From Chaetomium olivaceum (Eukaryota > Ascomycota > Sordariomycetes > Sordariales > Chaetomiaceae), in contig JAYWVB010000036.1 in assembly GCA_039881045.1 (NCBI GenBank), positions 62,001 to 126,000 on the forward strand: a DNA stretch of 64,000 nt. The letters run 5' to 3'. Below, piece after piece: positions 22,720 through 35,400 of the stretch. The notes under the pieces were generated by a model, which saw nothing but the letters and a program-made list of their open reading frames with translations, was not told the origin of the DNA and made no database searches. Within the stretch, counting starts at the first letter, position 1. Every line of letters begins with the position of its first letter. The translations under genes were made by a program, and so were the position numbers.

Positions 22720-24148
22720 TGTCTTTGTGAATGATGGTTGTGGTCAAGATCGGGGTTGATGGAGTTGATGATATATTACCCACTGGGTCCTCATGAGGTG
22801 GAAGGGGTGGATGTGTTCTGATGAAAGATGAAGGAGGGAACACATGGGACGTATGGCATTGAGATGGGAAGTTCACAGTTGAAGAGACGATGAATAATCT
22901 ATATACCTCACCCCAACCCCATGAGTGTCTTAACAATTAAAAAGGCTCAAGAACACGATATCCACATCTCCGCTGGTGACTCTTTTTTTCCCGCGTGGTG
23001 GCACGTTCGAGTTTGTCTTTATCAAAGCTCGAAGTTTCAACACGGAAACAGGGGGACTCGAACCAACCAGAGGCTGCCAATTCCCACTTACACCAAACTC
23101 TTTCTCAGCACAGTTAGCGCCCGCTGACGCCATTTCACGGGGTCCGATTGCGGCTTATCAGCTAATCGCCACCCCACCCTGCCCCCGAATGAGATCTGAG
23201 AATCGGGATTCCGCGGGGTTCATTCGCCAGCCCGGAGATCCTCAACCAAATGCTCGGGGAACGAATTGCTCGCCATCGTCTTATCAAGATATCTAGTCCC
23301 TGTGCTCTATGCTTCTCCGGGTGCGGGTTGTTCGGCGTACTGTCGGTATTGTCTCCGACATGCATATACATAGGTATCAAACTATGTCAAATACTGTCTC
23401 GGTTGCTCCTCGTCGTCAGGTCACTTGTTGTCTTTAAAGCGGTTGCTTTTCCCCAACGTCAGGACCCCCTGATACAAAAAGTTGAGTTGGGAATCAGATT
23501 CCCGTCATGATTCTTGACTCCTGCTACTTAGAGGAAAGTACAGAATAACAAAACGCCACCGCGACTAGTCAAGTCGTCGAAATTAAAACTCTTTTACAAC
23601 AAAAACCAACGACGCAAGCCACCAACACACCCCCCCATTGCAGTTCGCAGCCGCCTAGAGGCTATCACCCCTTCCAATGGCCAGCTGCCCGTCCCGTTGA
23701 TTGCGCCTGGTCAATAAAGAACAATCTCAAAATAACAGAACTGGATCGGTATGGCTTGCTTCTCCCTCAAGACCCTGGCAACCGCGTGGGTGGCACCAGG
23801 GATTGCATCAACGGTAGACTCGTGTTCCGTGCCGGATTGGGGGCAAGGTTGTAACGCGACCGCCGCGAAGAGAAGTCGGTCAAAATATGTACAGCGCAGA
23901 ACCGCTCAATGGTAGCCCAAATCGTCTCGTAAAGGTCACGAAAAACCCTTGAAAGTGATTGATATCAAAAGTGAATTCGGCGAAAAAGTGATGCCGCGGG
24001 ACTGTGGTGCCCGGTGTTGGTTTGGTGACGCCGACGAGTTAGCCAGGTCTTAGAGAGTAGGCATCATCCGTCGGCGGGTCCGTGTTCGTATGGTTTCCGA
24101 AGGTGGTTCGAAGGGGGGTATCGAAATCATCAGAACCTGCCTCGCCGC
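22720..24148. other. Intergenic region, MET1 promoter side and RHO3 3' side
   Basis: 1.4 kb contains the upstream region of the siroheme gene and the downstream region of rho3. Only short ORFs without domains were seen. A T-arm-like string (minus strand, near 23055) was examined as a possible tRNA and rejected. Confidence 0.4.
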
Positions 24149-25042
24149 CTACATGATGACGCACTTGGAATCATCGCGCTCCTTCCTCACTGACAGGGCA
24201 ACACGGGCGGCTTCCGTGAAGGCCTCATTGACACCACGATTCCGCATGGCCGAGCACTCGAGATACCGGAGGGCGTGGATGCGGCGGGCTACTTCGAGCC
24301 CTTGGTCGTAGCTGATCATTGGCTTCTTCTCCCGGGGGTTGGCTTCCTCGTTGGCACCCTCCTCCTCGTCCGCCGCCTCGCGCAGATCGCACTTGAGTGC
24401 TACCAGAACGAGCTTAACGCCTGGGCAGTTGTCGGCGATCTCGCCCACCCATTTGCTCTCGACGTTCTCGAGTGAGTCTTTGCTATCCACCGAGTAGCAA
24501 AGCATGATCAGGTCGGTGTCGTCTACATCCCGTCAGTTTACCGGTCGGAGTGGTGACTGTAAAGGCTACGCGGGGGCTTACCATATGACAGACTCCGTAA
24601 CCTATCGAACTCTTCTTGCCCGGCCGTATCCCATAGCGACAACTCGATATGAACACTGTCGACAAAGATGTCTGTATTTGGCGACTGGGTTAGTGGCTAC
24701 TCACACGAATAACCGGACCCGCAGGATGGTACGCACCGTGAACGTAGTTCTCGAACACTGTCGGTTCGTAGACAGTGGGGAAGTAACTGTATGGTGTTCA
24801 GCAACAAACAATCTCAGGCTACGTCATTGCATCGAACTCACCCTCGTGTGAAGACGTTCAACAATGAAGTTTTCCCGCATGCACCATCGCCTCTGGACCG
24901 GGGCATTCCGTGTTAGCTCATTGTCTAGCGCATAAAGCACCCCCGCTCCCTATCCCAACCTAGGCAACCGATCGATCAGGGAAACTCACAGCAAGACAAG
25001 CTTGCGCTGGACTGTTTTGGAACCCCCGATACCACACGGCAT
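24149..25042 (-). CDS. rho3: Rho-family small GTPase, Rho3 type
   Basis: Five exons, 25042-24990, 24892-24842, 24786-24737, 24671-24582 and 24522-24149, encode 205 residues exactly. G1 is GDGACGKTS (19-27), switch I contains [16 protein letters not shown]3 is DTAGQEE (66-72), and the Rho-type G4 reads [10 protein letters not shown]. The C-terminus CVIM is a CaaX prenylation box. The order of residues around [19 protein letters not shown] and the CVIM box match fungal Rho3, which directs polarised exocytosis and actin organisation at hyphal tips. An acidic insert ([15 protein letters not shown]) sits in the region of the Rho insert helix. Introns have strong GTGAGT/GTAAGC donors and fall between the G boxes. 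The start is the first ATG and gives a normal short N-terminus. Confidence 0.93.
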
Positions 25043-26323
25043 TGTGGCGAGTTGTGCGAGATGTGAGGTTATACCGGTGTTCGGTAGCTCCACCTGAGGC
25101 GATCAAATGGTGGTAATCAGGGAAACGATTTGTTGGTATTTTGTTCGTTTCGAACGTGGTGAATTTCGAGTTCGGATTGAATGCGTGGAGCGGGGACTCG
25201 GTCGGTGTAAGGTGGGAAAAGGATAGATAAGTCTTTAGCGAGCGAGGTTGCGACAAGGCGGCGTCAGAAGGTGCAAGGCAATGACGGAGGCACCGATTGC
25301 GCAGGTAGTAATCGCAAGTCGACCCTCAGATTCAACGTAAGCACAGTCCAGAACCGGACGTGGGATTTTAGATCCAGAAGGAGCAGGCGCCGAACAAGAA
25401 GTGCTTCAGACTGCCGCAGAAAAAAAAAGGGAATGTGTGGCACAAGAATGCGCGATTCCTGCAAGATGGGCAAGTCAAACGAACGAGCGAAAGGACGAAA
25501 GGGAGAGAACCGAATCTGGCGAAATTGAAGCCGGAGATGAAGTCAGCAAGGTTAGAGCGCACCAGTGACGCTGGGACTGGCATCGGACAGGGGTGCACAG
25601 GCCCCGACTCTGGCCAGCCGGGTGTCGCTGCAAGGATTGGTGGCTTTTTGGGGCTGGGATTCGTTCACAGCCGCTCGAGAAGAAATGGGGAAGTGACAGT
25701 GGGGCGTTTCTGCAAGTCAAGGGGGACGGTCCACCCACTTCTGCAGCCGTCGTATCGGTAATACAACAAAACCATCCCATTGTTTCTTTCGCACGAAGGA
25801 TGTCCATCCATCTTTCTTATGTATATCAGGACCAGAAAGGTCCATCACATCATGTCATTGAGGTAGAATCATGTCATGATACAGAATTTCATGCGCTACA
25901 AACGAAGTATTACATATGCGTTTTGGGTATCCTACCAAGTTTCAATAAAGACACCTCGACACCACTTCGGTGAGCCAAGACCCTGTTGGGAGTGCGCAAC
26001 CGAATGCGACACTCTCCTCCCCAACCCACCTCCAAGTTTTCGATTCAAGATCGAGCTCGCTGTTGATCTGCACTGCACAGCAGGTGATCAGGTTTCCCAG
26101 CGTTCCGGATTCAAGGCTAGAACGTGTCGGAACGGCAGGATACGCTCTCACGCCCGGTTTTTTACGGCAGAAACAATGTCGCACCCGGGGATAAGGTTCC
26201 GTAATACGGACGTACAGCTTCTGCGATCGAGACCCGAAACGCCAAACCAAGTTGGTATCTGCACCACCGCTCGTATCCGCCGAGATGAGACCATCCGTCT
26301 TATCTCAAGACCTCATTCCAGCC
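25043..26323. other. Intergenic region upstream of rho3 and downstream of cwc25
   Basis: About 1.3 kb with only unsupported ORFs; the 170-aa plus ORF at 25876-26388 runs into the 3' end of cwc25 on the other strand and lacks a domain. The part near 25043-25400 is presumably the rho3 promoter and leader. Confidence 0.4.
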
Positions 26324-27679
26324 TTACCGCCTGCCCACGCGATCTGCCACCTTCAACTCCGTCGCCCTGCTGTGCAACTGGTTCATGAACCCTGCGTCGC
26401 CGCCAAACCGCTTGTTGCGCTGCCGCACTTGGTCGTCCTTCTCCTGCGCTGCCCGTTCCTGCTCCGCCAAGAGGGCTAACCGGTGCTCGCGATCCTTGTC
26501 AAGGTCTGTGGCAGCTTCCTGCATGGCGGCGAGCTTGCGCGCGCGCTCCTCCTCGGCCGCCTTGTCGCCGGTTGCATCACGGGTCTGTGGAGGACGGTCG
26601 GATTGCCTCGGCGGAACGCGGCCGCGGCGGTTGTCGTAGTTACGGCGCGAGTTGTGGGAGCCGCTGTTGCGGGATCCGTTGGCAACTTCGTTGTGTCTTC
26701 GCGATGATGATCCGGGGCGCTCTGACGACTGGCCTCTTCTTCTTCGGTCGTCGCCATCTGGTGAGTACTCCCTCCGGCGCGGCGCTGGAGATGGCGATCG
26801 GGATTCTACCCTAGACCGACCATCCCGATGTCCATCTTCCCGACTCCCACTCCGCTTATCCCTCCGATCCCGACTGCTTCTCCGATCCCGGTCGCTACGC
26901 CTGTCTCGCCTTTCTTTCCTATCCCGCGAGTCCACGGACACCGACCTGTCCCGCTTCCGATCGCGCGAATCTCTTCTCCTCCTCTTGCGGTCCTCTTCTT
27001 CTGAATCATATCTCCTTGGGCTCCGCGACCTGTCCCTCGAGTCGGACCTGCGCCGGCGAGAATGCCTCTCTCCATCTCGGTCATCATGGTGACGGCGCGA
27101 CCGGTGTGAGTGACGGTGCTTGTGCCGCCTCTCCTCTTTGCGCTTGGCCTTATCCTGTGAATCGTCGATGCCCATCGATGCTAGCAACTGCCGCCTCCGG
27201 ATCGGGTCGTTCATCATTGCCTCGTACGCCTGCTGCTCTTGTCGCTTGATCGCTAGCAAGGGATCTTCTCGAATTTTTGTCGCAATATCCCGGGGATTGG
27301 CGAGAGCGCCAATTGGTGTCGCTTCGAGGGCATCCTGGCTCGGCTGCTTTTGCAACTTCTTGACGTCGTTGTCTTGGAGGAGCTTATCGATTCGCCGCTT
27401 GCCGAGTAGGTAGGATTCGTTCTCAGCCGCGTCGCCCGCTTGGCCGTCGGTAGGACCAGAATACATCCATTCCACGCGCTGCAGCCTGGGCTTCCCGCCC
27501 GCGGCTTCGAGCGCCTTTTGAATTTCCTCCTTCTTCCGTTCCTCCTCGATCTCCTGTAGACGCTGCTGCAGCTTCTTGCGTTCGGCGATTGCTTCGGCCT
27601 CGGCTTTGTGTGTTGCCGCGACATTCCCCGACCGCTGGGGATGCCAACTCTTCTTCATGTTCAAGTCGCCGGAACCCAT
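26324..27679 (-). CDS. cwc25: Pre-mRNA-splicing factor Cwc25
   Basis: This 451-residue intronless protein opens with MGSGDLNMKKSWHPQ, the hallmark N-terminus of Cwc25 (Cir_N domain), followed by a basic coiled coil (about 25-55). The conserved VEWMYSGP (about 70) and LLGKRRIDKLL come next, then a long Arg/Ser/Asp-rich tail (about 180-370) and a final coiled coil. Cwc25 joins the spliceosome after Prp2 and stabilises the branch-site helix for the first transesterification. The low-complexity RS/RD tail is usual in filamentous fungi and absent from the shorter yeast protein. The gene diverges from csn2 across about 700 bp. Confidence 0.92.
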   Translation of the reverse strand: MGSGDLNMKKSWHPQRSGNVAATHKAEAEAIAERKKLQQRLQEIEEERKKEEIQKALEAAGGKPRLQRVEWMYSGPTDGQAGDAAENESYLLGKRRIDKLLQDNDVKKLQKQPSQDALEATPIGALANPRDIATKIREDPLLAIKRQEQQAYEAMMNDPIRRRQLLASMGIDDSQDKAKRKEERRHKHRHSHRSRRHHDDRDGERHSRRRRSDSRDRSRSPRRYDSEEEDRKRRRRDSRDRKRDRSVSVDSRDRKERRDRRSDRDRRSSRDRRDKRSGSREDGHRDGRSRVESRSPSPAPRRREYSPDGDDRRRRGQSSERPGSSSRRHNEVANGSRNSGSHNSRRNYDNRRGRVPPRQSDRPPQTRDATGDKAAEEERARKLAAMQEAATDLDKDREHRLALLAEQERAAQEKDDQVRQRNKRFGGDAGFMNQLHSRATELKVADRVGRR

Positions 27680-28376
27680 CTTGGCGGTGTTGGTGCTGCC
27701 GGTGCAGCGCGACTTTCAGGTGGGTGTGGGAGAATGTTCGAGCAGCAAATATGCTGATTGCCTTGTCGGCGGGTATAAACTCGGGGCGCGCTTGTGTGCT
27801 CTGTGTTTGTTTTTGTTGTATTGATTTGTTGATGAGCGAGAGTTCTGGTTGCATCTGGGAATGGAGTGGCGACCGGGACCTTGATGACCAAATTTTGGGT
27901 GGCTAGGCTGCAGGGGTCGGCCATTGTTCCACTACCTGTTTATTGCATAACTAACCTGACGAGCATTTGACTGTGCCTGGCGGGGACACACCAGGAGACG
28001 ACATGGGTGTAAAACTACCCAAGATTATTCTTCGCATTTTTCATAATCAATCATGCCAGCTGCCATGTTATAAAGGCTTTTTCAAGCTCAAAAAGACAAG
28101 AAATCGTTCAGCGTGTCAATCCATAAATGGACCTCTCTATCGGGGTATATATTTCCTGTCTTTGCATCAACGGAAGCACAGCTGCTGCAGCCAATCGATA
28201 AGAATCACCCCACACAGCTCCCAGGCGCCCCAGCTCAGCCTTATCACTGTGTGCCTGCCTGGATACCCCTCCGCGACTCCAACAAACAAATCACAAGCAA
28301 CATCTGCGACTTACGATATCCCCGATTTTCTTCAAAACGCACACTGCCGGGAAGATTACAGCTTGAGCTAGCCATC
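27680..28376. promoter_or_regulatory. Bidirectional promoter region, cwc25 / csn2
   Basis: Two divergently transcribed housekeeping genes share this 0.7-kb region. A frame open upstream of the csn2 start (from 28113) has no coding signal of its own and is probably leader. No specific site was identified. Confidence 0.45.
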
Positions 28377-29987
28377 ATGTCCGACGACGACTTCATGCAA
28401 GCCTCCGATGAGGAGTACGACTTTGAATACGAAGACGAGGAGGAAGAGGAAAGCGGTGACGTCGACATCGAGAATAAATACTACAATGCGAAACAGACAA
28501 AGACATCCGAACTGGAAGACGCGGTAGAAGAATTTTTAGGTATACCGGCATTGGAACCGGAAAAGGGTGAATGGGGCTTCAAGGCTCTCAAACAGGCCAT
28601 CAAACTCGAGTTCAAGTTGCAGCGCTACGAGAAGGTCGGTAGACGCATGAAACCCCCGAGTCTCGACTTTAGATCTGACCAGTTTTAGGCTACCGAACAC
28701 TATCAGGAGCTCCTTACGTATGTCAAGGCTGCCGTGACTAGGAACTACTCGGAAAAGTCGATCGACAACATGCTCAACTTCATCGAGAAGGGTGCCGACA
28801 ACCCGGCAGCAGTGCAGTGCATCGAGCAGTTCTATTCGCTCACCCTGCAATGTTTCCAGAGCACCAACAACGAGAGGCTCTGGCTCAAGACCAACATCAA
28901 ACTAGCCAAACTTCTGCTGGACCGCAAGGACTACCATGCCGTCGGGCGGAAGCTTAGGGAGCTCCACAAGGTGTGCAAGAGGCAGGACGGCACCGAAGAC
29001 CCTAGCAAGGGGACTTATTCGCTCGAGATATACGCTCTCGAGATCCAGATGTACTCCGAGACACGAAACAACAACCAGCTCAAGGCCCTATACCAAAAAG
29101 CGCTGAAAGTGCGCTCGGCAGTACCGCACCCCAAGATCCAGGGTGTGATCCGCGAGTGCGGTGGCAAGATGCACATGAGCGAGGAGAACTGGAACTCGGC
29201 CCAGATCGACTTCTTCGAGTCCTTCCGAAACTACGACGAAGCGGGCGACCTGCGGCGGATCCAGGTGCTCAAGTACCTGCTCCTCGTCACCATGCTCATG
29301 AAGTCGGACATCAACCCGTTTGACAGCCAGGAGACCAAGCCGTACAAGAACGACCCGCGCATCGCGGCCATGACGGAGCTCGTCGACGCGTACCAGCGCG
29401 ACGACGACATCTTCAAATACGAGGACATCCTACAAAAGAACACGGACCTACTCGCCGACCCCTTCATCGCCGAGAACATCGACGAGGTGACACGCAACAT
29501 GCGCACCAAGGGCGTGCTCAAGCTCATCGCGCCCTACACCCGCATGCGTCTCTCCTGGATCGCTGACCGCCTGCGCATCAGCGAGCCCGAGGCCCAGGAC
29601 ATCGTCAGCTACCTGATCGTCGACGGCCGCGTGCAGGGCCGCATCGACGAGCACAGCGGCACCGTCGAGATCGAGTCGAGAGGGGATGCCGAGCGTGCCA
29701 AGGCGATCGAGGCCATGACGTTAGCCGTCGGGGAGCTGTACGCGGCCGTCTTTAGCGACGCCGACGGTTTCCGCATGGTGGGGGACATGTCTGGCGCGGG
29801 CCTTGGTGACCCGATGGGTGACTTTGGTGGTTCGTTTGGATACCCCGACCGGGATAGGGGTCGCGGTGGGAAGGGAGCACGGGGCTTGCGTCGGTCAGCA
29901 ATGAAGGCCGTGGGATGGGGATGCCCTGAAGGCATAGGTTTGGGGCTGGAGTATGCAAGCCAGCTGGCTTGGCTGGCTGGCTATTGA
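28377..29987 (+). CDS. csn2: COP9 signalosome subunit 2
   Basis: Exons 28377-28634 and 28689-29987, with a 54-nt intron, encode 518 residues. The very acidic N-terminus (MSDDDFMQASDEEYDFEYED) and the helical repeats with RYEKATEHYQELLTYVK are diagnostic of CSN2. The C-terminal PCI domain includes MRTKGVLKLIAPYTRMRLSW and the winged-helix segment ending YLIVDGRVQGRIDEHSG. The COP9 signalosome removes NEDD8 from cullins; CSN2 scaffolds cullin binding and is needed for light and developmental responses in fungi. The last 70 or so residues are Gly/Arg-rich, then hydrophobic, and differ from the conserved helical end of other CSN2 proteins. This may be a lineage feature or the result of an undetected frame break. 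Confidence 0.93.
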
Positions 29988-32416
29988 CGATTATCACGAG
30001 CATTTACATGGACACGGGTGCGCTGAATGAATGGGCAACAGGATTACAAAACACGGGCAAGACGGCGCTGGGGCTAGACCAGAACAGTGGGTTCCTAGCT
30101 AGATGAATTAATTGCATGTCTTGGGAACTGAGAAGGAGCCGGTGGCCATATAGGCCGGCACCCAAGATGTGTCGAGATTAGGTACGAGAACACATACCAA
30201 CCTAAATGGGCTCCGGTAGTGCTTGCTCTCATGCAACGCCTGGCTTAGGTATAGAAGCTCGATACTCGCTACAAACAACGATTCGTTCCCAAGAACACGC
30301 CCCTATGTGAGTCCACCAATCGATATGTCTTTATTTTCTTTCCCTGCGACACCCTTGGCCAGGCCTCGACTGCGGACGAACGGCCCTGGACCGTACCCAT
30401 TGTACATAGACGAACGGCATCAATTCCCCGTTGGTGGATTCCCTTTGGTCAGCGGCTCCTCAGTTTCTTCTGTACGCGAGCCGTTGTGGACACGTGTAGA
30501 TACCCGAAGAGCCGAAGCACTGCCTGCGGTGGAGTATAGAATATCTTCGCTTGGAGTCGAACGTCGTGCCAGCAACACCCTGTACCTGCCCGTTGCAAAA
30601 TCCACCTTTGCGCATTTCATCAGTCTTGTTGTTCTCGCGGCTGCAGGGAGGCTGGTCTTGTCTGGTGGAAAGCAAATCCCTCAATGAAACGTCGCTGGAC
30701 GGAATGCCCCGCGCTTCTGCCGCCGTCGTAACTGAATAAGTGGTCCCCGCAACGTAAACTAACGGCCAGGGTGTGTGTTTTGTTCGTCGACTGTTCACGT
30801 ATGATCGATCTACACTCCGCTCTCCACCCATTCACACGTCCTTGAACGTCTGGCCTGTTTGTAGTGGTTGGTCATTGATATCTCCGGCGGCGGTCCAGGC
30901 ACTCGAGGACCTAACTAAACAATATGTACGGCGGAAGAAAAGCTGCGAGGGGGCGGTGAGCCTGTCTCGGTTGCGGCCTCGAACCACGGCATGGGCAAAC
31001 CGATTATGCACATCCCGGCCGAGGTAGCATGGCAGATACGACTCCACAGAAAATAAACACTCTCCCATAGTACTTGGTAGTTTGATCAACATTGAACGGA
31101 AACCACTTTTTGAGCCCACACACCGATCGCTCGCGATTTCCAGAGCGCGCAAGAGAAGGGAGGGGGGCACGTCCCGCCAAATCAGAACTTCGCTTTCCTC
31201 GAACTTGTGAGACACGGAGCACAGGATCAGTGGCGCCGGCTGGGCCGAGGCGGGAACACGCAGCTGTCGTGACAAAACAGGCCGTGGCTGCAGCTGGCTT
31301 TTCGGGACGCCGTCGGCAGCGCACATGGGATGTGAAGACGGAGAGATGATGGGCTCCTCGCCCACCCCTTGTCACACAGGGAACGGCATGGGCAGCCAAG
31401 CTGAAGGGGCGGCAGCGCGCAGATCGGATTCTCTTGACCAGTGGATGAGAGGGAATTACGGTCGATGCCATCGAGACCGGCGTGAGGAGGGAACTCGCAA
31501 TCCGGCCGTCACGGAGGAGCACGTTGCTTTGACTCCTGCTCGGTCCGGACATGGGCATAAGCCGTTCGGCTCCATACCTCTTTGGATGGCCTTGCCGCGA
31601 TGGTTGCAACGAAGGCGACCTGGCGTCCTGCTCATAGCAGCCATCCCACGCCGTCTTGTAGGGCAAGCTCGTAATGGTTCACGTATTGACCCGACCAGTT
31701 CGAGTTTGCCAGCCGGGTGATGGTAGTTAACGAGTTACCCCACAGATGGAACGTCAATGTTTGCTTCGATAAGGGCCTCCCGTTTCTTCATACAACGTCA
31801 ACCTCATCGAGGTTAACGGGTAGTGGTGGTGGGTCCGGTTAGTCTGTTTCAGATCGCCTCTCTGCTGTCTCTGACACGCAAACGAAGACCTTGACTCATG
31901 CGAGCAAACGGAAAGTATGAGATCAGCCCAACTGAACATGAACAGAGATCGGGGGTGTCCCCGGAACCGGGTCCGCAAAGCAGGGACTTCCCTCAATGCC
32001 GGGCAAGCGCTCTCCTCATTGCTGTGTGCCAAGAGTGCCCACTGTCAAGCAAGGACGGGTGGATGGAAGGATACATACCGATGGACCCGGTATACTGATG
32101 TGATGGATCGCCTTAGAGAAGATGCACGGTAGTTACCGCGATAAGGTGCTGGGGGTGGTTTGTGACGACACGGGAAGCCAAAGGGGGCGCGGAAGCGAGA
32201 GTCCTGCATATTGCGGGCAGCTGCCCGCAGCACGATGACGGGTTTGGGTGTGCGGGGGACGGGTAAACTACTGAGCTTGTGCGGGAAGACTAATGGTGTT
32301 TTCCCCCACCAGCGATCGGAGGGGAGGGTAGGACGAGATGAGCTGTGGGGTTATTGGAGGTTACCTAGGTGGTTGCCATGGAATGCCAGAACGCGGGAGG
32401 GAGCACCTCAGTCCAG

Positions 32417-32449
32417 CGACCAACGACCAACGACCAACGACCAACGACC
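32417..32449. repeat. Heptanucleotide tandem repeat
   Basis: The unit CGACCAA is repeated nearly perfectly about 4.7 times. Confidence 0.85.
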
Positions 32450-35400
32450 TCGGGTCCTGTTCAAGGAGTTGCAATCCCGTCGAATTTAGTTTATGCAGGA
32501 TATTATGCGGAGGGGGCGGGTCTCGAACGTGCCCGCATCCTCTCGCGAAGCAAAGAGACGGAGCGAGAGCAGCTCTAAACAAGTTGGAGATTGGCAACGT
32601 TGGAGTGTCGGCCGGCACTTGACCGACGAGGGGGGGAAACAAGGAACTCGGGAAACCTGGAAGCACCTACCAAAGACCTGGAGTTGAGATGCTTGGTAGG
32701 TGCTTGGGGTGGACCTGCTGTTCATTGTGGGCAGGGAATACCCCAGAAGCCAGGAAGGCACTACCGGCATCCACCGAAATCAACACCCCACGGGGTTGAC
32801 AGCCCTACATAATAAGCACCCACTATGGGTTTAGCGTTTGAACCCCAGGAAATGACGCTCTGTGGCATCAACCACCCATCCACCCATCCACCAATGTTGA
32901 AGCTTCAAGTTTCCTTTTCCTTGTAACCTTGGAACGGCACCAAACGCCACCTTGCTGGGTTTTCCAGGTTGTTGCCAGATGTCTGGACGACGTGGTGCAA
33001 TGGGACGGTGCCCCAGGCGAAACATGATTAACGCTATCCGGGTAAGCATTCTTTTGAGAAGAGCGGCTTGTGGGCTTGTTTGACACATCCATGGATGCCG
33101 GAGATTCCTCCCCTCCTTGTCTCCTGGCAGGCTGGCAGGCTGGCACTGGCACGCCTCGTCCCGTCGATGTCGGCCTGGCGATAGGCGACGCACACTTCCT
33201 CACATCTCCACATCTCTTGATGTTGCATCAGGGAAACGCAAGCTGTGACCACTAGCATGATGAGGTGCATTGGCCCGCCGCAGGACGCCCCCCTCCCCGC
33301 TCCCGTTATGCAAGTTTTTGGTGCTCGCCGAAACTCACACGGGCACGCCAATCACCCTCGACGCTAGCACCAGACTTGCAAACCATGGCTTCGCTGAGCA
33401 CCACCATCTCCACGGCGAACACGAATCGGATGCCACAACCGAACGGGTATCCACGCCTTTCGGGCAACCCAGGCCCCGCTGCTTTGCCCAGCACCATCAC
33501 CTCTTTGGTGCCGGGCGATGCTCATCGAACCCCACTGGTGCCCCGTCGTGCTTGGGACAACGGCAAGGGCAGCCATGGCGCCCGTCGTTGAGGCATGATG
33601 GTTGATATTGGTGCCTCTGTGTCACATCTCACCCGACGAGTCCGGCACGGGGTTGCGGCGATGGGAGCAAACACGACGGTGGCGGATTGGTTCCCATGCA
33701 AGCCACCCAGGGTCAGAGCGGAGAAACTACTTGGTACTGTGCATGTTTCCCCTCTCTGGGCGGCACGATATCATTGTTGAGACGGTCAATCAGACGCCTC
33801 AGGAACTTACTTGCCTGGGGAGCTGCGGTGGTGGCATCGCGCTCTGTGTACCTCTACTTGTACATACCATATCGTCCACCCCGTGGACGTGCGCAGCGAT
33901 CGTCCGGTCCTCACCGGAGGCGTTTTAGTGCGCAGGCACGGCAGGCTAACTTTTTGACATGGAAACATCGGACAGAACCGAGAAACCCACCACAGAACCA
34001 AATTTAGCGATGGGCCAACCACATTCCGGCGTGGCAGGTGGTTGAGACCGTGGGCAGCCCCCTTCAGAGCCGGGACCCCACACGAGCGACCCATGAGCTT
34101 GGGACGGTCCAAAGCCAATCAACCAAGCCTCATTCATGGTTGTGCATCCTTCTTCAAGGGAGCGAGTAAATCCTCCACAAATCCCTCGCTTCCCAGCTCC
34201 CATGAATCCCCACGAAGGCTGCGACACGGAGCTCGAGCTGCACTGTTAGCTAGCGGCCTCGCTTCATCCAAAGGGACCATGGGCGTCAGTATTCCGTCTT
34301 GGCGCTGTGACACTTCCCGCTGCCGTTGAAACGGGTCAGCCCTCAACATGGGAAGTTGACCCATGCCTCGGCTCGGTATGGTGGCATATCTTCGCAAGTC
34401 TAGCTCAGTAACCGCGGATGGAACAGATCGACGTCGCTCCGAGGCGTTGAACAGGATAGCGAGCCTCGCATTATCCATGACACACAGCCTACCATAGGGA
34501 GAGCACGGAGGCCGCGCAGCCACTGACTGCAGCGTGTTGCTGCGCATGGTATGCCATGTATGTATGTACATGTATGGATGTACCGTATGCACCCCAGATG
34601 GTGTGGTCACTCGCGGTTTCTGACCTGGAAGTACCACATCCTCTGGCATCGACTCTTACGGTTTGACCCCTCCCTGACCTCTGCCGCAGAGGGTAGGGCA
34701 TCCCGAGCTTTGGGACGAAAGATGTGATGGTACCGAGCCTGAGCATCGGAGATGCACTGGCGCGGGCTATACATAGTGAACGGTGTGTGTCGGGTATCAC
34801 TCACATAACTGGTCAGGTGCCGGGGTTGTTCCTGACCTTGGCTTTATCGCGCCGAGCCTGTCAACCTCATCACCAAACCAAGAGATGTCAAGGCATAGGA
34901 TTTAGAAGGGAGCTCTAGGGTGGTCCCGGGACAGCGTCGCGGCACATACCTGTCTATCAATAACTATACCGGGCGCTAGGCCTGACCTAGACGAGCTCCG
35001 TTGGGAGGCCGGCACTGAACGTCCGTCAGTGGCCACGCCGGAGCTCTCGCAGCTTCTCGGACGGTCGGGGTCCGCAAAAGACCCGCCGAAGCGGCACAAC
35101 CCGTTGTCGAAGGACGCCATGATCGGGACGGTCAGTGATATCCAGGCTCAGATCGGCTTCCTCGAACGCCGTCCTCGAGGTATCACATCACATCCACCAC
35201 GGCCTATCTTCATACGACTTCTTGGTCTTCACCACGTTGCTGGATGATTGACCAATGTCGGGGCCGTCGGGTTCGGCAGCCTCCTCGTGGTGCAGGGGGG
35301 GGCGCGCGGCAGCTGCAGTCAGACCAACAGCTGTTGGGGCGGCGCTCGTCTCTGAGCTCACACCTCCCTTCACGAACCCCCTCCCCTGTTGCTCCCCCCC

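Noticed and set aside
23030..23110. GGTTCGAGTCCCC-like T arm on the minus strand
   Set aside because: Only two or three of five T-stem pairs form, and no D or anticodon arm could be placed upstream.
25876..26388. 170-aa plus ORF downstream of cwc25
   Set aside because: It overlaps the cwc25 coding end on the other strand and contains no known motif.
31004..31666. 220-aa minus ORF in the gene-free region
   Set aside because: Arg/Ser/Pro-rich composition with no domain, splice partners or conserved motif; long random ORFs are expected in GC-rich DNA.
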